A DNA stretch of 64,000 nt from assembly GCF_003852525.1 (NCBI RefSeq), contig NZ_QAJL01000003.1:427343-491342 (forward strand), given 5' to 3'. Source of the DNA: Pedobacter sp. KBW06 (GTDB lineage: Bacteria; Bacteroidota; Bacteroidia; Sphingobacteriales; Sphingobacteriaceae). Below, one piece after another: positions 1-9,803 of this stretch (the stretch's first letter is position 1; each line of letters begins with the position of its first letter). Position numbers and translations under genes: made by a program. A model generated the notes under the pieces. The model was not told the origin of the DNA. It was given only the letters and a program-made list of their open reading frames with translations, and searched no databases.

Positions 1-3000
1 GTAACCGTTACATTTCCAGTATTTTTAACTACCAAATTGTAGTTGATGATGTCTCCTATTTTATTGTGTACTCCAACAACTGCTGTTTTGGTTAAACTCA
101 ATGAAGGGGTTTGTTTTATCGGAGTAATGGTTGGATCGTCTCCAACAGTAGTAGTTCCCGATTTATCCTCTACGATATTACCTGCAGGACTACTGGCTTT
201 TACCAATGCACTGTTAGTCACATTTCCTGCATCAGCATCCGCTTGGGTAATGATGTAATTAGCGACATGCTTAATCTCATTGTTAGGCAAAATACTACCT
301 GGAATATTGATTACCGAATTACTGATTAGTGGATCAGTAATATTGATGTTGTTCAAGGTAACATCACCTGTATTTTTGATGGTGAATGTATATTCAATTT
401 TATCGCCCACATTAAAGGCCCCAGGAACTGCCGTACCTGTATTCGTTACTGTTTTAACCAAATTTATTGCAGGGCTTTCATTTACGGATACCGCTATTTC
501 AGGAACTATTGGTTCAGTAGGATCAATCGGATCAATGATCGAAGCTACGTTTTTGATCGAAGTCGTTCCTACAGGAAGATTACCAGAGACAGTCGCTTTA
601 AAGCTCAATGCCAGGGTACCATTCGCTGGAACACTTAAACCTGCCCAGTCTATTTTATTACCGGTTAAAGTTCCACCATTGCTAATCGTATTGATACTTG
701 TCAATGTGGCCGGCACACCATCACTGGCAGTAACACCAGTCTTAAGGGTACCATAGCTATTGGTTAAAGTAATATTGTAAGTCAAAACATCTCCGGGTTT
801 CACCGTAGCAGGGTTACCTACGATCGTTTTAACTGCAGTGATCTTACCTTCGGTTGGTTTCTCAACTTCCGGGGTAACAGGTACTGCAGGATCAATAGGA
901 TCTACAATACTCGCTGTATTCTTGATACTTGTCGTTCCAACCGGAAGGTTAGCTATAACGGTCGCGTTAAAGCTTAAAGTTAAACTTCCGTTTGCAGGAA
1001 CAGTTAAACCTGTCCAGTCGATTTTATTGCCAACCAGTGTTCCAGCATTGCTAATTGCAGTAATTCCTGTTAATGTATTTGGTACATCATCGCTGGCAGT
1101 CAATCCTGTCTTAGCCGTACCAAAACTGTTGGTCAGGGTAATGTTGTAAGTCAAAACATCACCAGGCTTCACCGTAGCAGGGTTACCTACGATCGTTTTA
1201 ACTGCAGTGATCTTACCTTCGGTTGGTTTCTCTACTTCTGGTGTAACAGGTATTGCAGGATCAATAGGATCTACAATACTCGCTGTATTCTTGATACTTG
1301 TCGTTCCAACCGGAAGGTTGGCTATAACGGTCGCGTTAAAGCTTAAAGTTAAACTTCCGTTTGCAGGAACAGTTAAACCTGTCCAGTCGATTTTACTGCC
1401 AACCAGTGTTCCAGCATTGCTGATCGCAGAAATACTTGTCAATGTATTTGGTACATCATCGCTGGCTGTCAGTCCTGTCTTGGCCGTACCAAAACTGTTG
1501 GTCAATACGATGTTGTAGGTCAGCACATCGCCAGATTTTACCGTGGCGGGGTCACCGACAATAGATTTAACTGCTGTGATCTTCCCTTCAGTTGGTTTCT
1601 CAACTACTGGGGTAGCCGGTGTAGTCGGATCGATTGGATCAATCACCGATGCGGTGTTTTTGATCGAAATAGTACCTACTGGCAAGTTTGCAACTACCGT
1701 TGCTTTGAAACTTAATGTTAAAGTGCCATTCGCCGGAACGGTTAAGTTGGTCCAGTTGATCGTGTTGCCCGTGGCAACACCACCGTTATCAATCGCAGAA
1801 ATAGCTGTCAACGTTGAAGGAACTGCGTCACTAGCAGTAACCCCTGTTTTTGGAAGAGCATCCGTATTTGTCAAGATAATATTATATATCAAAACGTCAC
1901 CAGGTTTTACTGTAGCCGGATCACCTACAATAGATTTAACAGCGGTAATTTTATTAATGAGCGTAACAACGTTGTTGTATTTTATATTATTGCAGCTTTC
2001 AGTAGCCGTTCCATTTTTGCATTCCAAATGAGGGTCGGTAGGAAGCACATTTGGATCTGGATTGGTTGCATCTGGATCGTTAACGTCATTTGGCCTCATA
2101 ATAGTGGCTTCAGCAATTATTTTTCCAGAAGGTACCCCAACGGCTTTGGTCACAATTGTATAGGTACCTTTACATCCGTTTGTCAGATTTAATTCAGCGT
2201 TATAATGTAATTTATCAGCAGAAATAGTTCCATTGATTTCTGTACCGCAAGCAGATACATAAACAGCAGAAACAATTTCCATTCCCGCGGGAACATTAAA
2301 AGAAAAAGGAGCATTGTCTACATCACTATAAGCGGCGGAACCATCACTATTTTGAACCTCTACAGTATAAATGATGTTTCCATTAGCCCCTACTGTCGAC
2401 ACATTTGGAGTGATACTATTTACCTTTAAATCTGCAATCTTAGTGGAGATCACAGTACTTAACGTTTCTTCTGCACCCAAAACAAATGTCCAAGTATCCA
2501 TAGATCTGTTGTCACCAAATGTTCCCGAAGCCGGACTTGAGTTATTACCCCATTTGTGCCCATTGGCATTACTTGAAGTTCCGGCAGGGACAGCGGATTG
2601 GCTGGCATTGATTGGATTTGAAGGTGAATTATTAGCCCCGGAAGTAAGAGTGATATCAGTATCATCCCAATAGACGACATCTGATTCTACAGCATCAAGT
2701 CCTGCATTCAATAATTCTAATTTGATCCCATTCGGATTTATTTCCATATCAAAATATGGAAAATGAACTTCAGCCCCCTGCAGCCTGACTGTTAACTTAG
2801 CTGGTGAATTTCCAGATGGAAGCGGATTACCTAAGCCATCCTTTCCATCCCAATTGACTGAATTGGATCCAGCACTTGCAAACCCGGTAATGGTTCTGGT
2901 TGGGAAATTGGCAGGTGCAACAGCACTGATCTCAATGATATAACGACCTGAAACATTGGCACTAAATTTTATATTGCCACCTTTATTACTTACCTGCCCT

Positions 3001-4010
3001 TCGGTTCCCTCTACGCCAAATAATTTTAAATCAGAAACCTTGGGAACCAGCCGCGCATTTTTAAGCCAGGTTGTACCAGTACCTCCAGCAACTGCTCCAG
3101 ATGCACTTTGCGGTAAATCACTGGCTGGAAGCGTATAAAACATTTTATGGGTTACGCTCGTGGTATTATCTGCTGTCCGGGGGTCCTTAATCTGCGATGA
3201 AATACCTGTTGATGTATTTAAACTTTTATATACCGGCTCTCCCGCCCCATTAACGAAGCCGTTACTATTTACAAAAAACTCAAAACTGATACCATTGTTT
3301 CCATTGTTATCTACCTTATAAATATATCCATCTTTGGTCAGCACATACATTTTCCCATAATAGGTTCTTGTTGCACTAAAATCATTATAGATATCAAGAT
3401 TAAGTACGTTAGAATAAACACGACCGCTTATCAACGCATTGTTAGAACCATATATAGACACATCCCATGCTGCAATAACGACATCGCTGCTCGTAGGTGC
3501 TTTCCAATCGACGCTTGCTAAAACACCACTAGTTTCCCTTCCGTTAGTATTTGTACCAGCTTCTCCCGCTGGTGGAACAAAATCGACACTGTAAATCCCA
3601 TCTCCTCCAACAGGAACAGCATATAAAATGGGATCATAATAATCTCCTCCGATTACCCCGGGTAATCTCGGACCTGCAACTTCATTAACCCGTTTACTGA
3701 TCAGGCCCGTTGGTCCCGAATAACTGGTGGTTGTCCCGTCAGGTTTTGTTAGCTTGATCCTTGCACTGCCAAGTCCCATTACACTACTTGCTATAGTAAT
3801 GGTCTCTCCTGCTTTTGCATAAACATGATGTGTATTTAAACTGGCAAACGGATAAGAAGCAGAAGCAGACGTACTTGATCTCAGTTTAGCTCTTCCGCCA
3901 TTTCCTCCTGGGTACAAATCTTTCGACCCATCTGCATAACTATACTGCCCAAAGAACAAAAAGCAGATCAATAATGATGCGAAATAATAAAATTTAGTAA
4001 AATGTTTCAT
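1..4010 (-). CDS. Large secreted repeat protein (DUF11-like repeats), C-terminus outside the window
   Basis: Read on the minus strand from the ATG at 4010, the frame stays open for 1336 codons to the window edge, so the 3' end is missing. Residues 1-26 form a signal peptide (MKHFTKF, then a hydrophobic stretch ending near SYA). The N-terminal third is a beta-rich ectodomain of unknown family with many Gly, Asn and Ser residues. From about residue 690 onward there are tandem units of about 123 residues with the motifs ITAVKSIVGDPATVKPGDVL and LTLSFKATVV, typical of the DUF11/conserved-repeat (TIGR01451) family found in large Bacteroidota surface proteins. Such proteins often end in a sorting domain, which would lie outside. 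An AAGGAG stretch sits 12 bases before the start. Function is probably adhesion or matrix; this is inference. Confidence 0.85.
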   Translation of the reverse strand, partial: MKHFTKFYYFASLLICFLFFGQYSYADGSKDLYPGGNGGRAKLRSSTSASASYPFASLNTHHVYAKAGETITIASSVMGLGSARIKLTKPDGTTTSYSGPTGLISKRVNEVAGPRLPGVIGGDYYDPILYAVPVGGDGIYSVDFVPPAGEAGTNTNGRETSGVLASVDWKAPTSSDVVIAAWDVSIYGSNNALISGRVYSNVLNLDIYNDFSATRTYYGKMYVLTKDGYIYKVDNNGNNGISFEFFVNSNGFVNGAGEPVYKSLNTSTGISSQIKDPRTADNTTSVTHKMFYTLPASDLPQSASGAVAGGTGTTWLKNARLVPKVSDLKLFGVEGTEGQVSNKGGNIKFSANVSGRYIIEISAVAPANFPTRTITGFASAGSNSVNWDGKDGLGNPLPSGNSPAKLTVRLQGAEVHFPYFDMEINPNGIKLELLNAGLDAVESDVVYWDDTDITLTSGANNSPSNPINASQSAVPAGTSSNANGHKWGNNSSPASGTFGDNRSMDTWTFVLGAEETLSTVISTKIADLKVNSITPNVSTVGANGNIIYTVEVQNSDGSAAYSDVDNAPFSFNVPAGMEIVSAVYVSACGTEINGTISADKLHYNAELNLTNGCKGTYTIVTKAVGVPSGKIIAEATIMRPNDVNDPDATNPDPNVLPTDPHLECKNGTATESCNNIKYNNVVTLINKITAVKSIVGDPATVKPGDVLIYNIILTNTDALPKTGVTASDAVPSTLTAISAIDNGGVATGNTINWTNLTVPANGTLTLSFKATVVANLPVGTISIKNTASVIDPIDPTTPATPVVEKPTEGKITAVKSIVGDPATVKSGDVLTYNIVLTNSFGTAKTGLTASDDVPNTLTSISAISNAGTLVGSKIDWTGLTVPANGSLTLSFNATVIANLPVGTTSIKNTASIVDPIDPAIPVTPEVEKPTEGKITAVKTIVGNPATVKPGDVLTYNITLTNSFGTAKTGLTASDDVPNTLTGITAISNAGTLVGNKIDWTGLTVPANGSLTLSFNATVIANLPVGTTSIKNTASIVDPIDPAVPVTPEVEKPTEGKITAVKTIVGNPATVKPGDVLTYNITLTNSYGTLKTGVTASDGVPATLTSINTISNGGTLTGNKIDWAGLSVPANGTLALSFKATVSGNLPVGTTSIKNVASIIDPIDPTEPIVPEIAVSVNESPAINLVKTVTNTGTAVPGAFNVGDKIEYTFTIKNTGDVTLNNINITDPLISNSVINIPGSILPNNEIKHVANYIITQADADAGNVTNSALVKASSPAGNIVEDKSGTTTVGDDPTITPIKQTPSLSLTKTAVVGVHNKIGDIINYNLVVKNTGNVTV
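473..1945 (-). repeat. Four tandem coding repeats of about 369 bp
   Basis: Units lie at about 1577-1945, 1208-1576, 839-1207 and 473-838 (the last 3 bp shorter). The two middle units are nearly identical over their first 250 bp, while the outer ones are more diverged. More diverged units continue toward base 1. Each encodes one DUF11-like beta-sandwich domain of the large secreted protein. The period is a multiple of three, so gain or loss of a unit would keep the frame. Confidence 0.85.
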
Positions 4011-4870
4011 GCGATAATTTTTCTCCTTAAATGATGTTATGGTCTTAGCAGACCTTTCGGTTGATTATATCAATGTGTCTACGACTTTTTCATATAATAG
4101 TTTGTAGATGCCATCAGTGTCCACAGGCTACGATTTTTCAACAACCGGTAATCAGGCAGTTGATTTTTATGCTCCTAAATTTGTCTTAAATAAGATGTCA
4201 TAGATTCGGATAGGAATTGATGGCACACGCGAGATCGAAATAAAAAATCTGTAGCACATCCAGACATTCCAGATGTGATTTTCAGATGTCCTTCTCCTAT
4301 TGTGTTCGGTTCATCAAATCATAAAGTGTGACCTTACAGGATAATAGAGCGCAAACAGTAGCCCCTGAGTAATAGGCTTTGCTTCATAATCTAGTTCAAT
4401 TGGTGTTTTTCATAAATCATGTCGGGCGTTAATACTTTTTAATTTCATAGATTGATTGATTCAATTTTAAGTAAAAAAAGTACTCCATTTTAACAACTGA
4501 AATGGATAATGGTCAATACAGCAACATCATGCTATAAGATTTAATCAAATAGCAATAATTTGTTATTTAAGCTGAGGGGGCAACTGGATGAACCAGCTCT
4601 ATTTAAAATAAGATGAAGAGGTCTGAGTAATTCAAAAAATCTTGCGATTGAATACAGTGTTGATAGAAGGATCAGAATACATCTCTTTCATCAAACAGCT
4701 TCGTAACGTCCTTAAGTTCTACTTAAATTCATCATGCATTTGTTTGACAAAAAAATGTTATTATTTAGTTTACACATAGCATTAATTAGCTATAATTTAT
4801 ACCTATACCAGTAATTAAGAGATACCAGGAATAAATCTAATCGCATACTTTTGCTACATTAGTTTAATTT
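4011..4870. other. 860-bp intergenic region between divergent genes
   Basis: This AT-rich stretch separates the large secreted protein (minus) from the response regulator (plus). I find no plausible gene on either strand and no tRNA. It holds one likely promoter element near its right end (4846-4853) and an AAGGAG-like ribosome binding site at its left end. The length is unusual for this compact genome, so an unrecognised regulatory RNA or operator region is possible, but nothing specific is seen. Confidence 0.5.
4846..4853 (+). promoter_or_regulatory. -7 element for the two-component operon
   Basis: TACTTTTG matches the Bacteroidota -7 consensus TAnnTTTG and lies 17 bases before the ATG at 4871. 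No clear TTTG element lies 19-21 bases upstream, so this is a partial match. Confidence 0.5.
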
Positions 4871-5503
4871 ATGGAGAAAACCAATACCATTGCCATTGTC
4901 TTTGATGACCACCTTTTATTTGCCGATTCTTTTTCGGCATTCATAGAGCGGTTGGAACTTTTCAGCGCTGTTTACACACTCTCTGACAAAAGAGAATTAA
5001 CACAATTTCTTATAAAGCATTCAAAGATACGTATCTATCTGTTTCTGGATTATTACTTGAAAAATGAAAATAGCCTTACGCTCATCAACGAAGTCAAACG
5101 CTTGAACCGACAGCATATTATCATTGTAATGAGCTCAACCAAGAGCCCTACTGTAGTAACAAATATTCTGGATTATAAGCCCCAGGGCTTTATCTCCAAA
5201 TCGTCTGGTTTTGATACCGTACTCGAATGTCTGACTACAATAGCCCATGGCAATCAATATATCTGCCCGGTAATCAGTGAAATTGTTAAAAGTACACATA
5301 ACATTAGTAAAATGGCATTTACGGCCAGGGAATTGGAAATCTTACAGTATTTTGCACAAGGATTATCCATTGCTCATACCGCAGAAAAAGCACATCTTAG
5401 CAAACACACGATCGTTGCGCATCGCCGGAAGATGATGTCAAAGGTAAACGTAAATTCCATTACGGAGTTATTGTTATATGCACGTGAACAGGAATTAATC
5501 TAA
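4871..5503 (+). CDS. NarL/FixJ-family response regulator
   Basis: This 210-residue cytoplasmic transcription factor has an N-terminal receiver domain (about 1-120) with the acidic pair D12/D13, the likely phosphorylated Asp at D60 (motif LFLDYYLK) and the conserved Lys at K110. A LuxR-type helix-turn-helix occupies residues 147-210 (TARELEILQYFAQG, then LSKHTIVAHRRKMMSKV). The first D is preceded by an unusual VFDDH in place of the common VDDH. The cognate histidine kinase gene begins 32 bp downstream, so the pair is probably one transcript. The target is unknown; the divergent large surface protein gene is a candidate by position only. Confidence 0.92.
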   Translation: MEKTNTIAIVFDDHLLFADSFSAFIERLELFSAVYTLSDKRELTQFLIKHSKIRIYLFLDYYLKNENSLTLINEVKRLNRQHIIIVMSSTKSPTVVTNILDYKPQGFISKSSGFDTVLECLTTIAHGNQYICPVISEIVKSTHNISKMAFTARELEILQYFAQGLSIAHTAEKAHLSKHTIVAHRRKMMSKVNVNSITELLLYAREQELI

Positions 5504-5535
5504 ACATAGTCCGAAAAATTCATACAATAAACCCG

Positions 5536-7479
5536 ATGAAAAACAAATTTTGCATGTTTTCAAGCAATCTATCTCTCCTTTTCTTATTTTTTCTGCTAAT
5601 CAGCAAAACTACTGCCGGACAATCAACAGTCCAGGCAAAAAAGGAATTTGAAAAGCTAGCCAAAGCTTACAATGCAGACCGCATTTCTGCGGACAAATAC
5701 CTGGACAGCGCCTATTCGTTAACACAAGAATTTGTGAATGAAGGAATCGAATTTAAAACGCAGGAATTGGCTGGTCTTCTTAGTTTGTATAAAGATATTG
5801 CCTGGGGGAAAAAGGAGTATGGACGTCCACGTGTAAAGTACTATATGGCATTGGCGGATAATGCAGAAATATTCGGACAAACTGGTGCGGCTATGTATTA
5901 TAACGAGAAACTATCGGAGGAATTAGCAAAAAACGGCAAAATACGTCCCTTGCTAGGAGACGTTTTTAAAGTCAAGGCTTTCAATGAGCAAAGTTTATAC
6001 AATAAAGTGATCTCCACTTATAGGGATAAAAAAGAATACATCCAGCGCTTGCCGGAACAGTTGCGGAATAAAAAAACCGAAAATGTTAATGGAATGTTTG
6101 CTATAGACATCTTAGCTGTAGCCATCGAAGCCTATATAAAGACCAAAGATACTGCGGCTGTTTATCGAACAGCCCTGCTGGCCGATCAAATTGGCAACAT
6201 ACTCAAAGGCAAATACCCAATAAACAGGCAACACATGCTTTACAATGACTTTTATGCCCTGATCAGACGCCACGACATTGCGCTGTTGGAGAATAACCAA
6301 GTCAAAGTGGGGATGCTACTGGATAGCATACAAACACTAAAAACCACGTATAAAGACCAGCCGATGTCTTATATAGAAGTCCCCCTTTTCCAAATGAAGG
6401 TGGATCACTTCCTCATTTTAAAAAATCTGGATAGCGCCCGCTTTTATATCAAACAATTGGAATCGCTTCCCAATTTTTTTAAAAGCCAGCAACCCATACT
6501 TGATGAATACAAAGCCCAACTACAGGCTGTACAGGGTGATTTTCAGGGAGGCTATACATCGCTAACCAGTGCGCTGGCACACGAGCGAAAAGCGAAAGCG
6601 GTACTGATGGCAGAGATGGATACTTTACTATACGCCTATACAGAAGCTGAAAACACGAAGATTGAACTCCGGAAGTCAGAAAAAGTCAAACAGCAACGAA
6701 CCAATTGGCTGGTACTCATTTCAATTGCGTCATCTATTTTCATACTGGCCATCTACCTGATTATGGTATATCGAAGCAGAAAATCAAGAGCGCAGGTAGA
6801 AGCACTCAACAATGTGTCCAATATGCAGATCATTGCCATGGAGGAAGCAAAGCACCAGGCAGTAAGAGAAGAACAACAGCGGCTTGGACAAGACCTTCAT
6901 GATGGTCTTTCATCATCCATTGCCGCCATTAAGTATCAATTGGAGGTACTATGGATGGATACCAATGATATCGCCCTAAAAAACAAACTGAATACGCTCC
7001 GAATGGAAACAGAGAGTGCCTACAAAGCGGCCCGAAACAAAAGCCATGAATGGTTCAGTACTGCTGATGAACAACAAGAACTGTCCTTTGAAAAGCAAAT
7101 TAAACTACTTACTGACAGCTCCCTGCCTGATAACCGCTACAACAAAACTATTCACATCGACAATAGCTCATTGATAGGGGTTGGTATGGATATACGAATT
7201 GCATTGCTCCGGATCATCCAGGAGGCGATTACCAATATTATCAAACATGCCAGGGCCAAAAGTGTAGAAATTTTGATTTATGAAGAAGAAGACATCCTCC
7301 TGTTGACTGTTAACGATGATGGAATAGGCTTAAATGAAAAGAAATCCAGCGATGGGAAATCAACTATGGGCTTGCAATCCATTCACCGCCGGGTTCAATC
7401 CTTAAACGGTGAAACCAAAATACATTCAGACACTAAAGGAACCGAAATAACGATATCCATTCCATTGGTGTTATCTTAA
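5536..7479 (+). CDS. Sensor histidine kinase, HisKA_3/NarL type
   Basis: This 647-residue membrane kinase partners the response regulator just upstream. A signal peptide or first membrane helix is at residues 9-27, followed by a helical TPR-like periplasmic sensor region (about 35-370) and a transmembrane helix near 390-412. A coiled segment leads to the dimerisation/phosphoacceptor domain with H455 in RLGQDLHDGLSSS, the HisKA_3 signature. The HATPase domain follows, with the N box near 559-572 (RIIQEAITNIIKH), the G1 box NDDGIGL and a second glycine-rich segment STMGLQSI. The layout matches the many Bacteroidota TPR-containing NarX/LiaS-like kinases. The ligand cannot be told from the sequence. 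Confidence 0.92.
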   Translation: MKNKFCMFSSNLSLLFLFFLLISKTTAGQSTVQAKKEFEKLAKAYNADRISADKYLDSAYSLTQEFVNEGIEFKTQELAGLLSLYKDIAWGKKEYGRPRVKYYMALADNAEIFGQTGAAMYYNEKLSEELAKNGKIRPLLGDVFKVKAFNEQSLYNKVISTYRDKKEYIQRLPEQLRNKKTENVNGMFAIDILAVAIEAYIKTKDTAAVYRTALLADQIGNILKGKYPINRQHMLYNDFYALIRRHDIALLENNQVKVGMLLDSIQTLKTTYKDQPMSYIEVPLFQMKVDHFLILKNLDSARFYIKQLESLPNFFKSQQPILDEYKAQLQAVQGDFQGGYTSLTSALAHERKAKAVLMAEMDTLLYAYTEAENTKIELRKSEKVKQQRTNWLVLISIASSIFILAIYLIMVYRSRKSRAQVEALNNVSNMQIIAMEEAKHQAVREEQQRLGQDLHDGLSSSIAAIKYQLEVLWMDTNDIALKNKLNTLRMETESAYKAARNKSHEWFSTADEQQELSFEKQIKLLTDSSLPDNRYNKTIHIDNSSLIGVGMDIRIALLRIIQEAITNIIKHARAKSVEILIYEEEDILLLTVNDDGIGLNEKKSSDGKSTMGLQSIHRRVQSLNGETKIHSDTKGTEITISIPLVLS

Positions 7480-7598
7480 TGCCGGCTAAAGTCTGTTTAA
7501 TTGGGGCCAACCATCCATTAAGCTAAACGATGATCATTTGTTTGAAATTTATATGATCAAGGATAGGTATCTATGAAATGGAAGAATGTATTGATGTT

Positions 7599-7868
7599 TT
7601 AAATCCATATTAATTCTTTTCGATTCCGTTTTCGATAAGTATACCACTCAAGAATCTGTTTGATTTTATTTACAATGAAAATGACGATGTACAGCACAAA
7701 CGCACCTACACCTATAATGAGCGGTGCGCCAACAACAACAACAACAACAACAGACAGGAATGCATAAATTCTCCAATCGCTTTCCCCCTTTGTCAATAAC
7801 CTTAAATTTGCTAACAACACCAATGCTAAATTCCAGCCCAGTAATACCAACAGGTTATGTCGACTCAT
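7599..7868 (-). CDS. Small membrane protein of unknown function
   Basis: This 89-residue protein starts at the ATG at 7868; a GTG three bases upstream is less likely. Two or three hydrophobic segments are visible: residues 6-20 (LLVLLGWNLALVLLA), and 35-68, which includes a run of seven valines and continues through a second hydrophobic stretch. A basic tail follows (KIKQILEWYTYRKRNRK). Pedobacter-type genomes carry many such 2TM-domain proteins next to histidine kinases, so it may belong to that loose group, but I do not recognise it firmly. It lies convergent to the kinase gene with 119 bp between them. Confidence 0.65.
   Translation of the reverse strand: MSRHNLLVLLGWNLALVLLANLRLLTKGESDWRIYAFLSVVVVVVVGAPLIIGVGAFVLYIVIFIVNKIKQILEWYTYRKRNRKELIWI
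7730..7753 (-). repeat. Trinucleotide microsatellite (CAA)7CAG, GTT on the coding strand
   Basis: Seven CAA units plus CAG lie within the small membrane protein and encode most of its poly-valine run in a transmembrane helix. Slippage would change helix length without shifting the frame. Confidence 0.9.
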
Positions 7869-7945
7869 CACTCAAATATTTATCTTCGGTTTTCACAATT
7901 AAACATATCCATAAATGTACAATCCATTGGATAAATTCCGGCAGT

Positions 7946-8938
7946 TTATTGAAGCGTGGTTTTATTGATAAATGCATGATCGGTTAAAGTCTTCAAAAAC
8001 AGAATGATCTTTTTCTGCTCTGCAGCCGTTAAAGGAATCCCGGTCTGACCATGCTGCTGCATTAAAGGATCAAGTCCCGGGGCTTTCTTTACACCAGAAG
8101 CATAAAACGACAACACCTCTTCCAGCGTATTAAACCGGCCGTCATGAAGGTAAGGACCGCTCACTTCCACATTTCTTAATCCCGGCACTTTAAATTTCTT
8201 TACCGGATCATTGGCTGCTGCTGTTCCTATATTCCTAAGTGATTCGTCACTAAACAAATCTGTAGCGTGGCAGGAAGCACATTTTTCTTTAAATAAAAGA
8301 AGTCCTTCCTTTTCATCCTGACTAAAAGTATCCTTCTGCTTTACCACCAGCTGATCATAACGGGAGTTCGCAGAAACCAAAGAAAGCAGGTATTGCTCAA
8401 TTGCTCCGGTCAGGTCTTTCGCCTTAATCGTATCTATGCCAAAAATCGTTTTAAAATGCTGCCTGTAGATCGGGTTCTGGTTTAACTTTTTAACGACGTT
8501 ATCCATCGTCTCTCCCATCTCTGCAGGGCTCGTAAAGGCATTGATCGCAGTATTCTGCAGCTTTGTTTCCCTGCCATCCCTGAAATAGGAATGTTTCCAT
8601 TGCAGGTTCATCAGTGCAGGGGTATTTCTCGTGCCTGATATTTTAGGATCTATCCCTTCATTGATCTTAATACCCGCACTGGAATAGGCGTCCGTCTGGT
8701 TATGACAGGAAGCACAAGCCAGCTTTCCATTCTTGGACAAGGACACATCATCGAATAGCTTTTGCCCGAGGGTGATCCCTTCCACTGTTAAGGCAGGGTC
8801 TTGCTGAAAAGGAACAGGAAAGTTAACAGGTCTCCTCACCGCAACCACCGTTTTTATCGTAGAAAGGCCAAAAGCAAGACCTAAAAGAACCGTAGAGAAC
8901 GCAATAATCGCAACAACAAAAAGTTTATTTTTCTTCAT
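7946..8938 (-). CDS. Di-haem cytochrome c peroxidase family protein
   Basis: This 330-residue exported enzyme should reduce hydrogen peroxide in the periplasm using electrons from small cytochromes. An N-terminal signal anchor occupies residues 5-28. There are two haem-binding CxxCH motifs, C75-H79 (ACASCHNQ) and C220-H224 (KCASCHAT), at the spacing expected of the CcpA/MauG family. The segment SGTRNTPALMN with HSYFRDGR is the family signature between the haems, and the C-terminal GPYLHDGRFNTLEEVLSFY is also typical. Length is normal for the family. The gene is followed on the same strand by nothing obviously related; the upstream TSUP permease ends 10 bp before its start, so the two are probably cotranscribed. 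Confidence 0.93.
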   Translation of the reverse strand: MKKNKLFVVAIIAFSTVLLGLAFGLSTIKTVVAVRRPVNFPVPFQQDPALTVEGITLGQKLFDDVSLSKNGKLACASCHNQTDAYSSAGIKINEGIDPKISGTRNTPALMNLQWKHSYFRDGRETKLQNTAINAFTSPAEMGETMDNVVKKLNQNPIYRQHFKTIFGIDTIKAKDLTGAIEQYLLSLVSANSRYDQLVVKQKDTFSQDEKEGLLLFKEKCASCHATDLFSDESLRNIGTAAANDPVKKFKVPGLRNVEVSGPYLHDGRFNTLEEVLSFYASGVKKAPGLDPLMQQHGQTGIPLTAAEQKKIILFLKTLTDHAFINKTTLQ

Positions 8939-8948
8939 TTAAAATTAA

Positions 8949-9716
8949 TTATGCCTTGATAAAAATATCATAGGCAAACCTCAGGATGGTCCCGAAAACA
9001 ACGATCAGGAAAAAGATCCTGATAAATTTATTGCCTTTCAGCAAGGCCAGTTTAGTACCGAGAAAAGATCCTCCGACATTACAGACGGCCATAGGAATCG
9101 CAAACTCATACAGGATATGTCCGGTACTTCCAAAATAACATATCGCTGCAATGTTCGTGGCCATATTGATCAGCTTTGCACTCGCACTGGCATGCAGAAA
9201 ATCATAGCCCAGCAGGGCGATAAAAGCAAGGATAAAAAATGTGCCTGTTCCAGGGCCAATCAGCCCGTCGTAAAAACCGATCACAAAGCCAAAGAAAAGG
9301 CCGATGGCCATTTGCTGGAAAATACTGTGGTCTTTATCCTGATGAACGCCAAAACTCTTATTGAAATAAGTATAGACCGCCACAGCGATGAGGATGAAAA
9401 ACACCACCGGCTTAACCAGCGTATTGTCGATCAGCGTAATGCTATGCGCACCAAGAATGGCCCCGACAAAAGCCAGCATGGCCACATAAATCAGCAATTT
9501 CCAGTTTAGCGTTACATTTTGAGCATATTTCCAGGCGGCAAATGCAGTTCCGGAAAGCGAAGGGATTTTGGTGGTTCCGAAAAGGGTAGCCACAGAATAC
9601 TGTGGCAAAACGATCATGATGGCCGGAGTCTGAAGCAAGCCTCCCCCACCAACAATGGCATCAATAAATCCGGCAAAAAAAGAGACTATACAGAGTATAA
9701 TCAGATCTGACATCAT
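8949..9716 (-). CDS. TSUP (TauE/SafE) family membrane permease
   Basis: About 255 residues with seven to eight hydrophobic helices. The first has the family motif FFAGFIDAIVGGGGGLLQTPA-like sequence (GFIDAIVGGGGLLQTPA), and the second half repeats it as GFYDGLIGPGTGTFF. These glycine-rich paired motifs mark the TauE/SafE family, whose members export sulfite or sulfoacetate or carry other small anions. The longest frame begins at a TTG at 9737, but the adjacent ATGs at 9716 and 9713 are better starts because the -7 element at 9735-9742 would place transcription initiation after the TTG. The actual substrate is not clear. Confidence 0.88.
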   Translation of the reverse strand: MMSDLIILCIVSFFAGFIDAIVGGGGLLQTPAIMIVLPQYSVATLFGTTKIPSLSGTAFAAWKYAQNVTLNWKLLIYVAMLAFVGAILGAHSITLIDNTLVKPVVFFILIAVAVYTYFNKSFGVHQDKDHSIFQQMAIGLFFGFVIGFYDGLIGPGTGTFFILAFIALLGYDFLHASASAKLINMATNIAAICYFGSTGHILYEFAIPMAVCNVGGSFLGTKLALLKGNKFIRIFFLIVVFGTILRFAYDIFIKA

Positions 9717-9734
9717 AGCATTTTTTAATTGCCG

Positions 9735-9742
9735 CAAAAATA
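9735..9742 (-). promoter_or_regulatory. -7 element for the TSUP permease operon
   Basis: On the minus strand TATTTTTG matches TAnnTTTG and lies about 19 bases before the ATG at 9716. No TTTG is seen at the standard upstream distance. Confidence 0.45.
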
Positions 9743-9803
9743 GCGTTTTTTAAAGTGCAAGATGGGCGAAGCAGAGGTTATTTTTTGTGGGTAGGGTGTA
9801 AAA

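Noticed and set aside
43..3138. Plus-strand open frames of 60-162 codons across the first 3 kb
   Set aside because: They are opposite the repeats of the minus-strand secreted protein, whose frame is open for 1336 codons with signal peptide and repeat structure. The plus frames recur because the repeats recur.
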